NCBI GenBank assembly: GCA_029243025.1
Contig: JAQWSU010000045.1
Coordinates: 62,001-126,000 of the forward strand
Length of the DNA stretch: 64,000 nt
Origin: Pirellulaceae bacterium
GTDB taxonomy: Bacteria; Planctomycetota; Planctomycetia; Pirellulales; Pirellulaceae
Direction: 5' to 3'
The notes under the pieces were generated by a model, which saw only the letters and a program-made list of their open reading frames with translations, made no database searches and was not told where the DNA came from. Shown here one piece after another: positions 47,201 through 54,328 of this stretch (position 1 is its first letter; every line of letters starts with the position of its first letter). The translations under genes were made by a program, and so were the position numbers.

Positions 47201-49767
47201 TTCCCGACTCGTCCCGTCGCGGTGGATACAGCGGCAGCGATTACCTCTGGGAAGGCACGATGGTCTATGACGGCGTCGTCTATGACCACATCCATTATCG
47301 TGCCCGCGGTGGAGTGTGGCGCTACGCGATGGGTAAAAACATGTGGAAGTTCGATTTCAATCGCGGACATCGCTTCCAAGCTCGAGATGATTACGGGAGC
47401 AAGTACGATACAAAATGGGACAAGCTGAATTTCTCATCGGTGGTTCAACAGGGTGATTTCCAACATCGGGGCGAGCAGGGGCTGTTCGAATCCGTCGGAT
47501 TCAAACTGTTCAACCTTGCCGGCACAGAAAGCCCCAACACCAATTATGTTCATTTCCGAATCATTGAAAGCGCCAACGAGCAGGGCGCCGACCAATACAG
47601 TACTGACTTCCAAGGTATGTACCTGGCGATTGAACAGCCAGACGGCCAGTTCTTAGATGAGCACGATCTGCCCGACGGAAACTTTTACAAGATCGAGGGC
47701 AACAATCCTGAGTCAACGACGAACCAAGGCCCCTATCAAGTGGATGATCGCTCGGATGGAAAATCTTTCATCCGCGAATTCCGTGGTGGCAAACGCCCTA
47801 CGGTCGAATGGTGGAAAGACAATCTCAACCTGGAAAAATACTACACCTACCAAACGATCTCGCATGCCATCCATCATTACGATACGGCCTTTGGCAAAAA
47901 TTTCTTCTACTACAACAACCCGGAAACGGGACTGTGGGAGATCCACCCTTGGGATCTCGATCTAACCTGGGCCGACAACATGTACGGCAATGAAAACCAC
48001 GAGTTCAATGTGAAGGTCGCAAAGAACAACGATTTCAATGACTACACACTCCAGGCCAACATCGATCTCAAAAACCGACTCAACCGGGACTACCAAAACA
48101 GCGCTCGTGAGATCCTTGATTTGCTTTTCAACCAAGAGCAAACGGGAATGCTGATTGATGAAATGGCAAGTTTCGTTTATCAGCCAGGAGAACAATCTTT
48201 CGTCGACGCCGACCGTGCCATGTGGGATTACAACCCTGTCAACGCGCAGAACTCCAAATACAGCAACAGCAGCAAAAATGCATCGCGTTGGAAGTATTAC
48301 CAAAAGGCAAGCAGTAAAGACTACCCTGGAATGATCAAGATCCTAAAGGATTACGTTGACAAACGAAACAAATTCATCACCGATCGCATCCTGACCAACG
48401 AAGAGAATATTCCGACCACGCCCACCATCAGCTACGCCGGGGAGGCTGGATTCCCCGTCAGCGATTTGACTTTCCAAACCTCGACGTTTGCCAGTCCAGT
48501 TAACGCTGAATTCGCCGCAATGGAGTGGCGAATTTCAGAGATCACCGACCCGTCAGTTCCTGGGTTCGATCGCTACAACCGAACTGCACCTCGAAAATAT
48601 GAAATCGAATCGACCTGGGAAAGTGGTGAGCTGGATGCCTTCGCCGATACGATCAGCATTCCCTCGCAGCATGTAGAAGCGGGCAAACAGTATCGCGTTC
48701 GAGTACGAATGATGGACAACGATCAACACTGGAGTCATTGGTCGGATCCCGCTCAGTTCGTAACCTCGGCAGACGTTGCTCCCGAGCTGGCGAATTCACT
48801 GCGAATCAGTGAGATCAACTACAATCCGTATGCGGCTACCGCTGCCGAGAAAGCGGCGGGGCATACGAGCAACGAAGATTTTGAATTCATCGAACTGATC
48901 AACATTGGCGATCAATCGATTGATCTTACACCCGCATCGCTGGAACAAATTGAAACGGACACAGGAGACCAGGGCGTTAATTTCACCTTTGCCGAGGGCA
49001 ACGTGACGTCGCTCGCTCCGGGCGAACGCGTCCTGGTAGTAGAAGATGTGAATGCGTTCAAGTCTCGCTACGGCAGCGATTTACCAATCGCCGGCAGTTG
49101 GGGGGGACGACTCAGCAACGATTCGGAACAGATTACCTTGTCTGCTTTTGGAACAACCATTCAACAATTCAGCTACCAAGACGAATGGTATCCGTCGACC
49201 GATGGCGACGGATACACGCTTGAAATCGTCGATGCCAATCAATCGGATCTCAATCAATGGTCGGCGAACACAGGCTGGAAGGCCAGTTCAGTCCAGGGAG
49301 GCACACCCGGCAAGGGTGCTGACGAACGCCTTCCCGGTGATGTAAACGGCGACGGTTTGTTCAATTCATCTGACCTGGTGGCCGTCTTCCAGCTCGGTCA
49401 ATACGAAGATGGGATCGCCGGCAATTCGGGCTTCGGTCAAGGTGATTGGAACGGTGACGGCGAATTCGACTCAACTGATTTCGTCTACGTATTTCAACTG
49501 GGCGTCTATTCGGCCGGCGCCTCTCCCGTTAGTTCGCTTGAAAATCAAGATCTGGCCGCAGCCCTGCAGGGGAATCGTGAATCTTCACGCGGCGAGAACT
49601 CGACTGGCGAACTTCGGGCACCAACTCTGACGACAAATCGCCGACCCGTCGCGATTGATTCGGTCTCCGCGCTTGATCAGATATTCGACGATTTGGACTT
49701 TGAACGGGAATCAGTAAAGACGACGGACCTGCTGACAGACGATGAAGACTTTGGGCTCGTTTTTTAG
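44266..49767 (+). CDS. Giant LEPR-XLL protein with LamG, cadherin-like, lamin-tail, CotH and dockerin domains
   Basis: A 1833-aa secreted protein. I chose the ATG at 44266 because AGGGAG lies about 9 nt upstream and it directly precedes the basic stretch and 'VETMEARVLLAGD'. Approximate order: LamG-type lectin domain (30-270, 'LVGHWIADDLNAELDDQ'), four cadherin-like/tandem-95 repeats (270-650, 'GVLANDTDADGDPLTATVIE', 'PDSNFFGTDTFTYVAEDF'), lamin-tail domain (650-790), Ig-like linker, CotH-like domain (about 960-1380, 'YLAIEQPDGQFLDEHDL', 'WEIHPWDLDLTWADN'), second lamin-tail domain (1530-1690), dockerin repeats (1695-1770, 'GDVNGDGLFNSSDLVAVF'). It ends 'ALDQIFDDLDFERE'. The CotH part is only distantly similar to those of the two preceding genes. 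A sulfatase gene starts 52 bp downstream. Confidence 0.88.
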   Translation: MAYLTGRPSRRQRRAAFVETMEARVLLAGDLVGHWIADDLNAELDDQATVSRWADSVSGIEGSAIGQPILAKGQIGGRSAIRFETSDGVDAIKVAGSVSPLRTAEDFSVFATFQTDSSELQGGRDVWFSNSGLVDANSRNFGRDWGLSINPEGAISAGIGTSFGASANVYSDVSGLNDGQMHVATLTRSGDTLTLYVDGNVAGSTADGVAGPLSPIDTMFGNTSSSGDVGFDGDIAEIRMYNGALTSTEVSNVIAEVNSYYANAKPQATPDAYTVAEDSDFFLNFFPADQGVLANDTDADGDPLTATVIETTQHGTLTFQADGSFFYLPDSNFFGTDTFTYVAEDFRASEPTTVTMNVSPVYDPALPVSDRYKMLSGTLLTVGTETGLLANDLNIDEADLKVVLERTVSRGSLSLLDDGSFDYDPQGAFGIETFAYRIDDGTNISNSVEVTILINSPPIANDDQFMISEDVALNTGIDAGVTQNDIDAESDPFTVTLLSEPEFGTLSLSENGAVSYTPNANYYGDDSFTYQLSDGEDLSNVATATITVQAVNDAPSPEKDVYFGLSGQTIEIAAGSGVLANDIDVEGGTLTATLVSGPTQGSVEFNSDGSFAYQAPAGFTGLATFTYSVSDGQTNSQPTEVEIAINSLVQQQQILINEIHIDPPVKTEIVEFVELYNQGDVPVDVSDWTIRDGIGFRFPAGSSVEPGGYLVVAMDPQMFQSKFKKPAIGPWEGKLNNSGETIELWSAGGDRIDRVDYNVGFPWPSVGEEPGPSIQLIHPALENDIGGSWRSAAPTPGAKNSVFAENAAPQMRQINHSPEQPTAEDAVTITTYVTDPSGIQNVTLEYQLVDPGNYFSLSDARYKTSWTSVAMLDDGQNGDATAADNIYTAVLPAELQTHRRLVRYRITSTDTAGASITAPYADDLQPNFAYFVYNGIPDWTAADRPGRTPDVTYDSELLNSVPVYQLITTKDSHLDSQYIPDSSRRGGYSGSDYLWEGTMVYDGVVYDHIHYRARGGVWRYAMGKNMWKFDFNRGHRFQARDDYGSKYDTKWDKLNFSSVVQQGDFQHRGEQGLFESVGFKLFNLAGTESPNTNYVHFRIIESANEQGADQYSTDFQGMYLAIEQPDGQFLDEHDLPDGNFYKIEGNNPESTTNQGPYQVDDRSDGKSFIREFRGGKRPTVEWWKDNLNLEKYYTYQTISHAIHHYDTAFGKNFFYYNNPETGLWEIHPWDLDLTWADNMYGNENHEFNVKVAKNNDFNDYTLQANIDLKNRLNRDYQNSAREILDLLFNQEQTGMLIDEMASFVYQPGEQSFVDADRAMWDYNPVNAQNSKYSNSSKNASRWKYYQKASSKDYPGMIKILKDYVDKRNKFITDRILTNEENIPTTPTISYAGEAGFPVSDLTFQTSTFASPVNAEFAAMEWRISEITDPSVPGFDRYNRTAPRKYEIESTWESGELDAFADTISIPSQHVEAGKQYRVRVRMMDNDQHWSHWSDPAQFVTSADVAPELANSLRISEINYNPYAATAAEKAAGHTSNEDFEFIELINIGDQSIDLTPASLEQIETDTGDQGVNFTFAEGNVTSLAPGERVLVVEDVNAFKSRYGSDLPIAGSWGGRLSNDSEQITLSAFGTTIQQFSYQDEWYPSTDGDGYTLEIVDANQSDLNQWSANTGWKASSVQGGTPGKGADERLPGDVNGDGLFNSSDLVAVFQLGQYEDGIAGNSGFGQGDWNGDGEFDSTDFVYVFQLGVYSAGASPVSSLENQDLAAALQGNRESSRGENSTGELRAPTLTTNRRPVAIDSVSALDQIFDDLDFERESVKTTDLLTDDEDFGLVF

Positions 49768-49819
49768 TGAACGTCGCCTTCCCCCCAGTCTGTCGCTCCT
49801 CGAGAGGGATACGGGGCGA

Positions 49820-51277
49820 ATGAAACTTTCCATGTGGCTGTGGTATTTCCAACGCTACTGCCTGGTCACGTTCGTTGTCAATCTGGCCAGCACCCCAATT
49901 GCTGCTGCCCCCAAGAAGAATGTGCTGTTGATCATCTCCGATGATCTCTCGGCAGAAGCGTTGTCCTGCTATGGCAACCAACAATGCCAAACGCCGGCGA
50001 TCGACCGTCTGGCGACCCAAGGTTTGCGTTTTGAGCGCGCTTATTGCCAATTCCCGGTCTGCGGACCATCACGGGCCGCTTTAATGTCGGGCATGTATCC
50101 GCAAACGATCGGCGTAAGGGGCAACGGGTCTTCTTCACGATTTACGGAAAATCTTGGGGAACGTCCTTCGTTCGCCCAACACTTCCGGAATCATGATTAC
50201 TTCACGGCGCGAGTCAGCAAAATCTATCATATGCGTGTCCCCGGTGACATTACAAACGGTGTGGATGGGCCCGATCACATCGCTTCCTGGTCTCAACGTT
50301 TTAATTGCCAGGCACCGGAGTGGATGACGCGTGGCCAACATTTCCATTTGAGTAACGAGCGTCTCAAGCGAGACCCTAACCAACATTATGGTCTTGGATT
50401 TGGTTCGGCATTTTATGTCGTGAAAGGGGAGACAAATGGAGCCGAACAACCTGATGTGATGGCCGCCGACAAAGCGATTGAACTGCTAAATAACATCGGA
50501 GATGCGCCATTCTTCCTAGCGGTCGGATTCGTTCGGCCTCATGTGCCGCTGGTCGCACCCGCGAGTTTCCATGAGCCGTATCCGACAGCCAAAATGCGAT
50601 TACCACAACGTAAGCTGGACGACTGGGATGACATTCCAAAAGCAGGCAGATCTCGCAACTCAACTGGGATGGGTTTAGCTGAAAGCGAAGAGAAACAGCG
50701 GCAGGTCATCTCAGCCTACTATGCATCGGTGACATTCATGGATCGACAAGTCGGACGCATCATCTCAGCCTTGGACCAGGCTGGATTACGGGATGATACG
50801 ATCGTCGTTTTCACCTCCGACCACGGTTATCACCTGGGAGAGCATGACTTCTGGCAGAAGATGAGTCTCCATGAAGAATCGGTTCGCATTCCAGTCATCA
50901 TCTCAGCGCCAGAGAAAACCGTGGCGACCACGGCAAGCCTGTTTGAACAAATCGACTTATTCCCGACGTTAGCAGAACTTTGCAACCTCCCAGTGCCTGA
51001 GCATTGCCAAGGACGAAGTGCGGCCTCGCTATTCGATCACCCGAAACAACCGTTAAGAACTCAGGTTTACTGCCTGAAGGGGAAGGCGCATCTATTGCGC
51101 ACCGATCGTTGGGCTTACATCGAGTATCCAGACAAATCCTGCGAACTGTACGACATGCACGCGGATCCTCAGCAGTTCTCCAATCTCGCATCGGTGGAGC
51201 GACATGCCGAGTCGCTGACAAAGATGCAACGCCGATTACGAAACAAACTACGCTCGATTCAATCCCACTCTTACTAA
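49820..51277 (+). CDS. Secreted sulfatase (iduronate-2-sulfatase-like)
   Basis: A 485-aa sulfatase. The ATG at 49820 gives a signal peptide ('CLVTFVVNLASTPIAAAPKK'); an upstream in-frame start at 49742 would overlap the preceding gene and is less likely. Metal-binding 'LLIISDDLSAEALSCYGNQ' leads to the formylglycine motif Cys81-Gly-Pro-Ser-Arg85 in 'QFPVCGPSRAALMSGMYPQ'. 'FLAVGFVRPHVPLVAP' and 'VVFTSDHGYHLGEHDFW' are hallmarks of the iduronate-2-sulfatase-like subfamily common in planctomycetes. It sits just after the giant dockerin protein and may be co-transcribed with it. Substrate unknown. Confidence 0.91.
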   Translation: MKLSMWLWYFQRYCLVTFVVNLASTPIAAAPKKNVLLIISDDLSAEALSCYGNQQCQTPAIDRLATQGLRFERAYCQFPVCGPSRAALMSGMYPQTIGVRGNGSSSRFTENLGERPSFAQHFRNHDYFTARVSKIYHMRVPGDITNGVDGPDHIASWSQRFNCQAPEWMTRGQHFHLSNERLKRDPNQHYGLGFGSAFYVVKGETNGAEQPDVMAADKAIELLNNIGDAPFFLAVGFVRPHVPLVAPASFHEPYPTAKMRLPQRKLDDWDDIPKAGRSRNSTGMGLAESEEKQRQVISAYYASVTFMDRQVGRIISALDQAGLRDDTIVVFTSDHGYHLGEHDFWQKMSLHEESVRIPVIISAPEKTVATTASLFEQIDLFPTLAELCNLPVPEHCQGRSAASLFDHPKQPLRTQVYCLKGKAHLLRTDRWAYIEYPDKSCELYDMHADPQQFSNLASVERHAESLTKMQRRLRNKLRSIQSHSY

Positions 51278-51420
51278 GCGGCTCTCCACGGCGACGGGGA
51301 AGAATCAGAACCCAAGGCTTTCGCCAAACCTCTGTCGCATTGTATCCGCTAATCTGCCAATTCCATTCAGAAAACGATTCACCGAACCGTTGCTCTCCTG
51401 GCAAAACGACCTGCGGCAAA

Positions 51421-52518
51421 TCAAACCGAACCCAACAATTCGAGTTCAAGCGGTGCGTTTGAAACGGTCGTGCTCGCGACTTGCCTTAATGGCGAATTTT
51501 TTTCGTCATCTTCAACGACCAATTCCAGGGCCGCTGCCATCTCATCGCGTTGAAATACGCGGTCGACGGACTGAGCAGCCAATGTTGGAACGTGGCCGCT
51601 ATCAGCTAGAGAGCCATTATCCAGTTGCAAATCAACAGGTGATGCGTCCAAGGCGTTTTCACCCTCACCCTCGTCAACATTTGTTTTGTTCAGTTCGTTC
51701 AACACCAACAAAGCATCAAGCGGTTCCACGAATCGATTGTCATTCGTATCGAAATAAACCGTTACCTCACCGCTGGGCGTCCCCAATTCGCGAGCCCCTG
51801 CGTTGTTCAACTCATTGATGACGAGCAGTGCATCCAGTGGTGATATAAACGAGTCCGCATTGACATCCAAAGGGTTGTCAGCGTTGTGCCAAGGGTTCGC
51901 TTGCGATTCACTCGCTGCGTCCACAAACAACTGTCGCAGCTCGGCATAATTCTCCGAATCGCTCAGATTGTTGCTCGTTAGATTGTAGGTGGTGACAACT
52001 TCGTTGTTCTCATCGATGATCACAACATCACGAAATTCGTAATCCCAACTGTTCAAGTAAACATCCGATCTTCCGTCTTCGTCATCATCCAGATCTTGAA
52101 CCCAAGAAATGTCACGGCCATCGGTAATGCTTGAGTTGCCTAGTTCATGCCCTCGCTCGTTAACGCCGATAATGTCGATCTCAAGATCACTGTAATCGAG
52201 ATCAAGTTCTTTCTGGATCTGATCAAGGTAGCCAAACTGGCTACTGCAGTAGCCTCACGTTGCATGCCCAAAATACCACCCCGAGACCTGCCCAAGATAG
52301 TCACGAGGTGAAATCGATTGATTGAATCGACTGGAGGTGGCATTCACGTCAAGTAACGAAAAGTCGGGGACCAACTCCCCTTCACCTTCCGCGACTAATT
52401 GCACTTCGGCAACATCGCCTCCATGTAACATCTCGCGAGCCTCCAGGCTCTCAACGGCGAGGACTGAACTCCTTGATCCGGCCAATTTTGGTTTACATTG
52501 GGTCCACGGCAGGCGCAC
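51421..52518 (-). CDS. LEPR-XLL redoxin-dockerin selenoprotein (in-frame TGA at 52257-52255)
   Basis: Two frames that look like separate genes join in the same frame across one TGA into a 365-aa protein. A GTG start at 52518 has GGAG 10 nt upstream. The N-terminus has the LEPR-XLL-type motif 'VESLEAREMLHGGD'. A redoxin/thioredoxin-like domain (about residues 45-190) contains 'PDFSLLDVNATSSRF', 'RDYLGQVSGWYFGHAT-U-GYC', where U88 and Cys91 form a UxxC motif, then 'LEIDIIGVNERGHELG' and 'FRDVVIIDENNEVVTTYNL'. Dockerin-type repeats follow (about 195-270: 'DVNADSFISPLDALLVINEL', 'DTNDNRFVEPLDALLVLNEL'). The C-terminal tail contains 'SVDRVFQRDEM'. A hairpin lies just after the TGA. If the TGA were a true stop, the redoxin would be cut in mid-fold. 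The alternative is a pseudogene or sequencing error, but conserved coding continues for 277 codons. Confidence 0.84.
52228..52254 (-). promoter_or_regulatory. Bacterial SECIS-like hairpin(s)
   Basis: On the minus strand, GTAGCC-AGTTT-GGCTAC (52244 down to 52228) forms a 6-bp stem with a 5-nt loop whose second base is G; the loop starts 16 nt after the UGA. This is at the short end of the known spacing for bacterial SECIS elements. An overlapping perfect palindrome, GGCTACTGCAGTAGCC (52254 to 52239), directly follows the UGA and could compete or form a longer structure. Confidence 0.65.
52255..52257 (-). other. In-frame UGA, proposed selenocysteine codon (U88)
   Basis: GCA-ACG-TGA-GGC-TAC-TGC encodes A-T-U-G-Y-C. 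The UGA takes the place of the first Cys of a thioredoxin-fold CxxC, right after the beta-strand 'SGWYFGHAT' that precedes the active site in redoxins. Confidence 0.84.
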
Positions 52519-52877
52519 GATAGGTCAACTCCAACAAAGAAATGTTTCACAATCGGGTGAATTGAAATTCACCTTCCAGAAGAGTCACGTCTTTTCAGTA
52601 TAAGCAAGTTGCAAAAATCGCACACCGATATCCACCACTTGTAAGAATTCACTCTGTTTTTTGCTGCCGATATTCTTAAACAATCCGTATCTGTGGCCAA
52701 TTCGGCGCATTTATTAAAGAGACGGCATTACTCAAAGGGGACCGGATCAAGGATTTTCCGCCCCGAACAGCGACTTTCCGGTTCCGCCGATACGGGCAAA
52801 ACGGGAAAGTCGCGAGAGAAGGTTGACGTCGCTATACTTGAACTGAAATCAATCTCGAATACGTGGGAGATACCTAG
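52519..52877. other. Divergent promoter region between the selenoprotein and oxidoreductase genes
   Basis: 359 bp between divergent starts. It holds a long inverted repeat, GCGACTTTCC at 52770-52779 and GGAAAGTCGC at 52804-52813, separated by 24 nt, about 65 bp upstream of the oxidoreductase start. No gene is supported. Confidence 0.5.
52770..52813. promoter_or_regulatory. 10-bp inverted repeat upstream of the Gfo/Idh/MocA gene
   Basis: GCGACTTTCC and GGAAAGTCGC are exact inverted copies with a 24-nt spacer. This could be a regulator site or an mRNA 5' hairpin; function unknown. Confidence 0.35.
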
Positions 52878-54224
52878 ATGGATCGTCGTAATTTTTTGCA
52901 GCTCGGTGCTGCCGGTCTCGCGATGACTGCGGCTCAAAATCAAGCTGCCGAAGTCGCTGCAGAGAGCAAACCACGAGTCGGCTTGATCGGCTGTGGTTGG
53001 TATGGCAAATGTGATCTATTCCGTCTGCTCCAGGTAGCGCCGGTCGAAGTGGTATCGCTGTGCGATGTGGACCGCGAGATGTTATCCCATGCCGCCGACA
53101 TGGTGGCTTCGCGTCAACGGTCAAAGAAACGACCACGGACCTACGGCGATTATCGAAAGATGCTCGCAGAAAAAGACTTGGATATCGTTCTGATCGGAAC
53201 GCCTGATCATTGGCACGCGCTTCCTATGATCGAAGCAGTCAAAGCAGGTGCTGACGTGTTCGTGCAAAAACCGATCGGAGTTGATGTGGTCGAAGGTCAG
53301 GCGATGGTGGCAGCCGCTCGCAAGTATGACAAGGTGGTTCAAGTCGGTACCCAACGTCGAAGCACACCGCACATCGCGCAAGCTCGGGAAGAAATCATTC
53401 AGTCGGGTCTTCTTGGCAACGTCGGCCTTGTCGAAATCTACTGCTATTACCACATGCGGGCTCGAGACAACCCGGCAGACAGTGACCCGCCAGCCAATTT
53501 GGATTATGAAATGTGGACGGGGCCTGCCCCGCTACGTCCTTACAATTCACTGGTCCATCCTCGACGTTGGCGCGCCTTTATGGAATACAGCAATGGCATT
53601 GTCGGCGACATGTGCATCCACATGCTCGACATGGTGCGTTGGATGCTCGACTTAGGCTGGCCAGACCGTGTTTCGTCGACCGGCGGCATTTACGTGGACA
53701 AGGCCAGCAAAGCAAACATCACGGACACGCAAACCGCGACGTTTGATTTTGGCGATCTTCCCATTGTCTGGCAACATCGCAGCTGGGGACCTCCTGTTGA
53801 TCCCCAGTATCCTTGGGGCGCCACACTCTATGGGGACAAAGGGACGCTGAAGGTCAGCGTGCAAAGCTTTGACTTTATTCCAAAATCAGGTAAGTCGATT
53901 CACCAAGATGTCGTTTACGAGCTGGAACAGTATCCGGAAGACAAAACTGAGAAAGATCTGGAGCGACATGTGGCGCCGGCCATCCGCCGCCACATGCAAG
54001 ATTTCTTGAGCAATATCCAATCACGTGGCAAACCAATCGCCGACATCCAAGAGGGTCACATTTCCACGACCAGTTGTGTGCTTGCCAATCTATCAGTTGA
54101 CCTTGGACGTTCGTTGACCTGGGATGCTGAAAAACAGCAGGTCGTCGGCGATCAGGAGGCAAACGAGCGACTGGCACGGCCCTATCGAGCGCCTTGGATC
54201 CACCCCGATCCCAATCACGTCTAA
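52878..54224 (+). CDS. Gfo/Idh/MocA family oxidoreductase, exported
   Basis: A 448-aa NAD(P)-dependent sugar or cyclitol oxidoreductase. The N-terminus 'MDRRNFLQLGAAGLAMTAAQ' is a twin-arginine (Tat) signal, common in planctomycete members of this family. The Rossmann motif 'VGLIGCGWYGKCDLFRLL' and 'LIGTPDHWHALPMIEAVKAG' lead to 'DVFVQKPIGVDVVEGQ', where Lys is the usual catalytic or coenzyme residue of the 'EKP' motif (here QKP). The C-terminal substrate domain has 'WRAFMEYSNGIVGDMCIHMLDMVRWMLDLG'. GGGAG lies 8 nt before the ATG. It is divergent from the selenoprotein gene and followed by a sulfatase gene. Substrate unknown. Confidence 0.9.
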   Translation: MDRRNFLQLGAAGLAMTAAQNQAAEVAAESKPRVGLIGCGWYGKCDLFRLLQVAPVEVVSLCDVDREMLSHAADMVASRQRSKKRPRTYGDYRKMLAEKDLDIVLIGTPDHWHALPMIEAVKAGADVFVQKPIGVDVVEGQAMVAAARKYDKVVQVGTQRRSTPHIAQAREEIIQSGLLGNVGLVEIYCYYHMRARDNPADSDPPANLDYEMWTGPAPLRPYNSLVHPRRWRAFMEYSNGIVGDMCIHMLDMVRWMLDLGWPDRVSSTGGIYVDKASKANITDTQTATFDFGDLPIVWQHRSWGPPVDPQYPWGATLYGDKGTLKVSVQSFDFIPKSGKSIHQDVVYELEQYPEDKTEKDLERHVAPAIRRHMQDFLSNIQSRGKPIADIQEGHISTTSCVLANLSVDLGRSLTWDAEKQQVVGDQEANERLARPYRAPWIHPDPNHV

Positions 54225-54328
54225 CTCAAGAAAAACAGTTCGGAAACAAGTCGATCTTCTTTTCCGTATGCCGAACGAGAAGATCGGACCGCTGTTCTGT
54301 TGCCGCTTGAAAAAGGTCAGTCAAGAAT

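Noticed and set aside
51004-51462. 152-codon frame overlapping the end of the sulfatase gene
   Set aside because: It lies mostly inside the sulfatase coding sequence in another frame.
52140-52343. Minus-strand frame overlapping the redoxin UGA region
   Set aside because: It is in another frame of the selenoprotein gene and has no family-like sequence.
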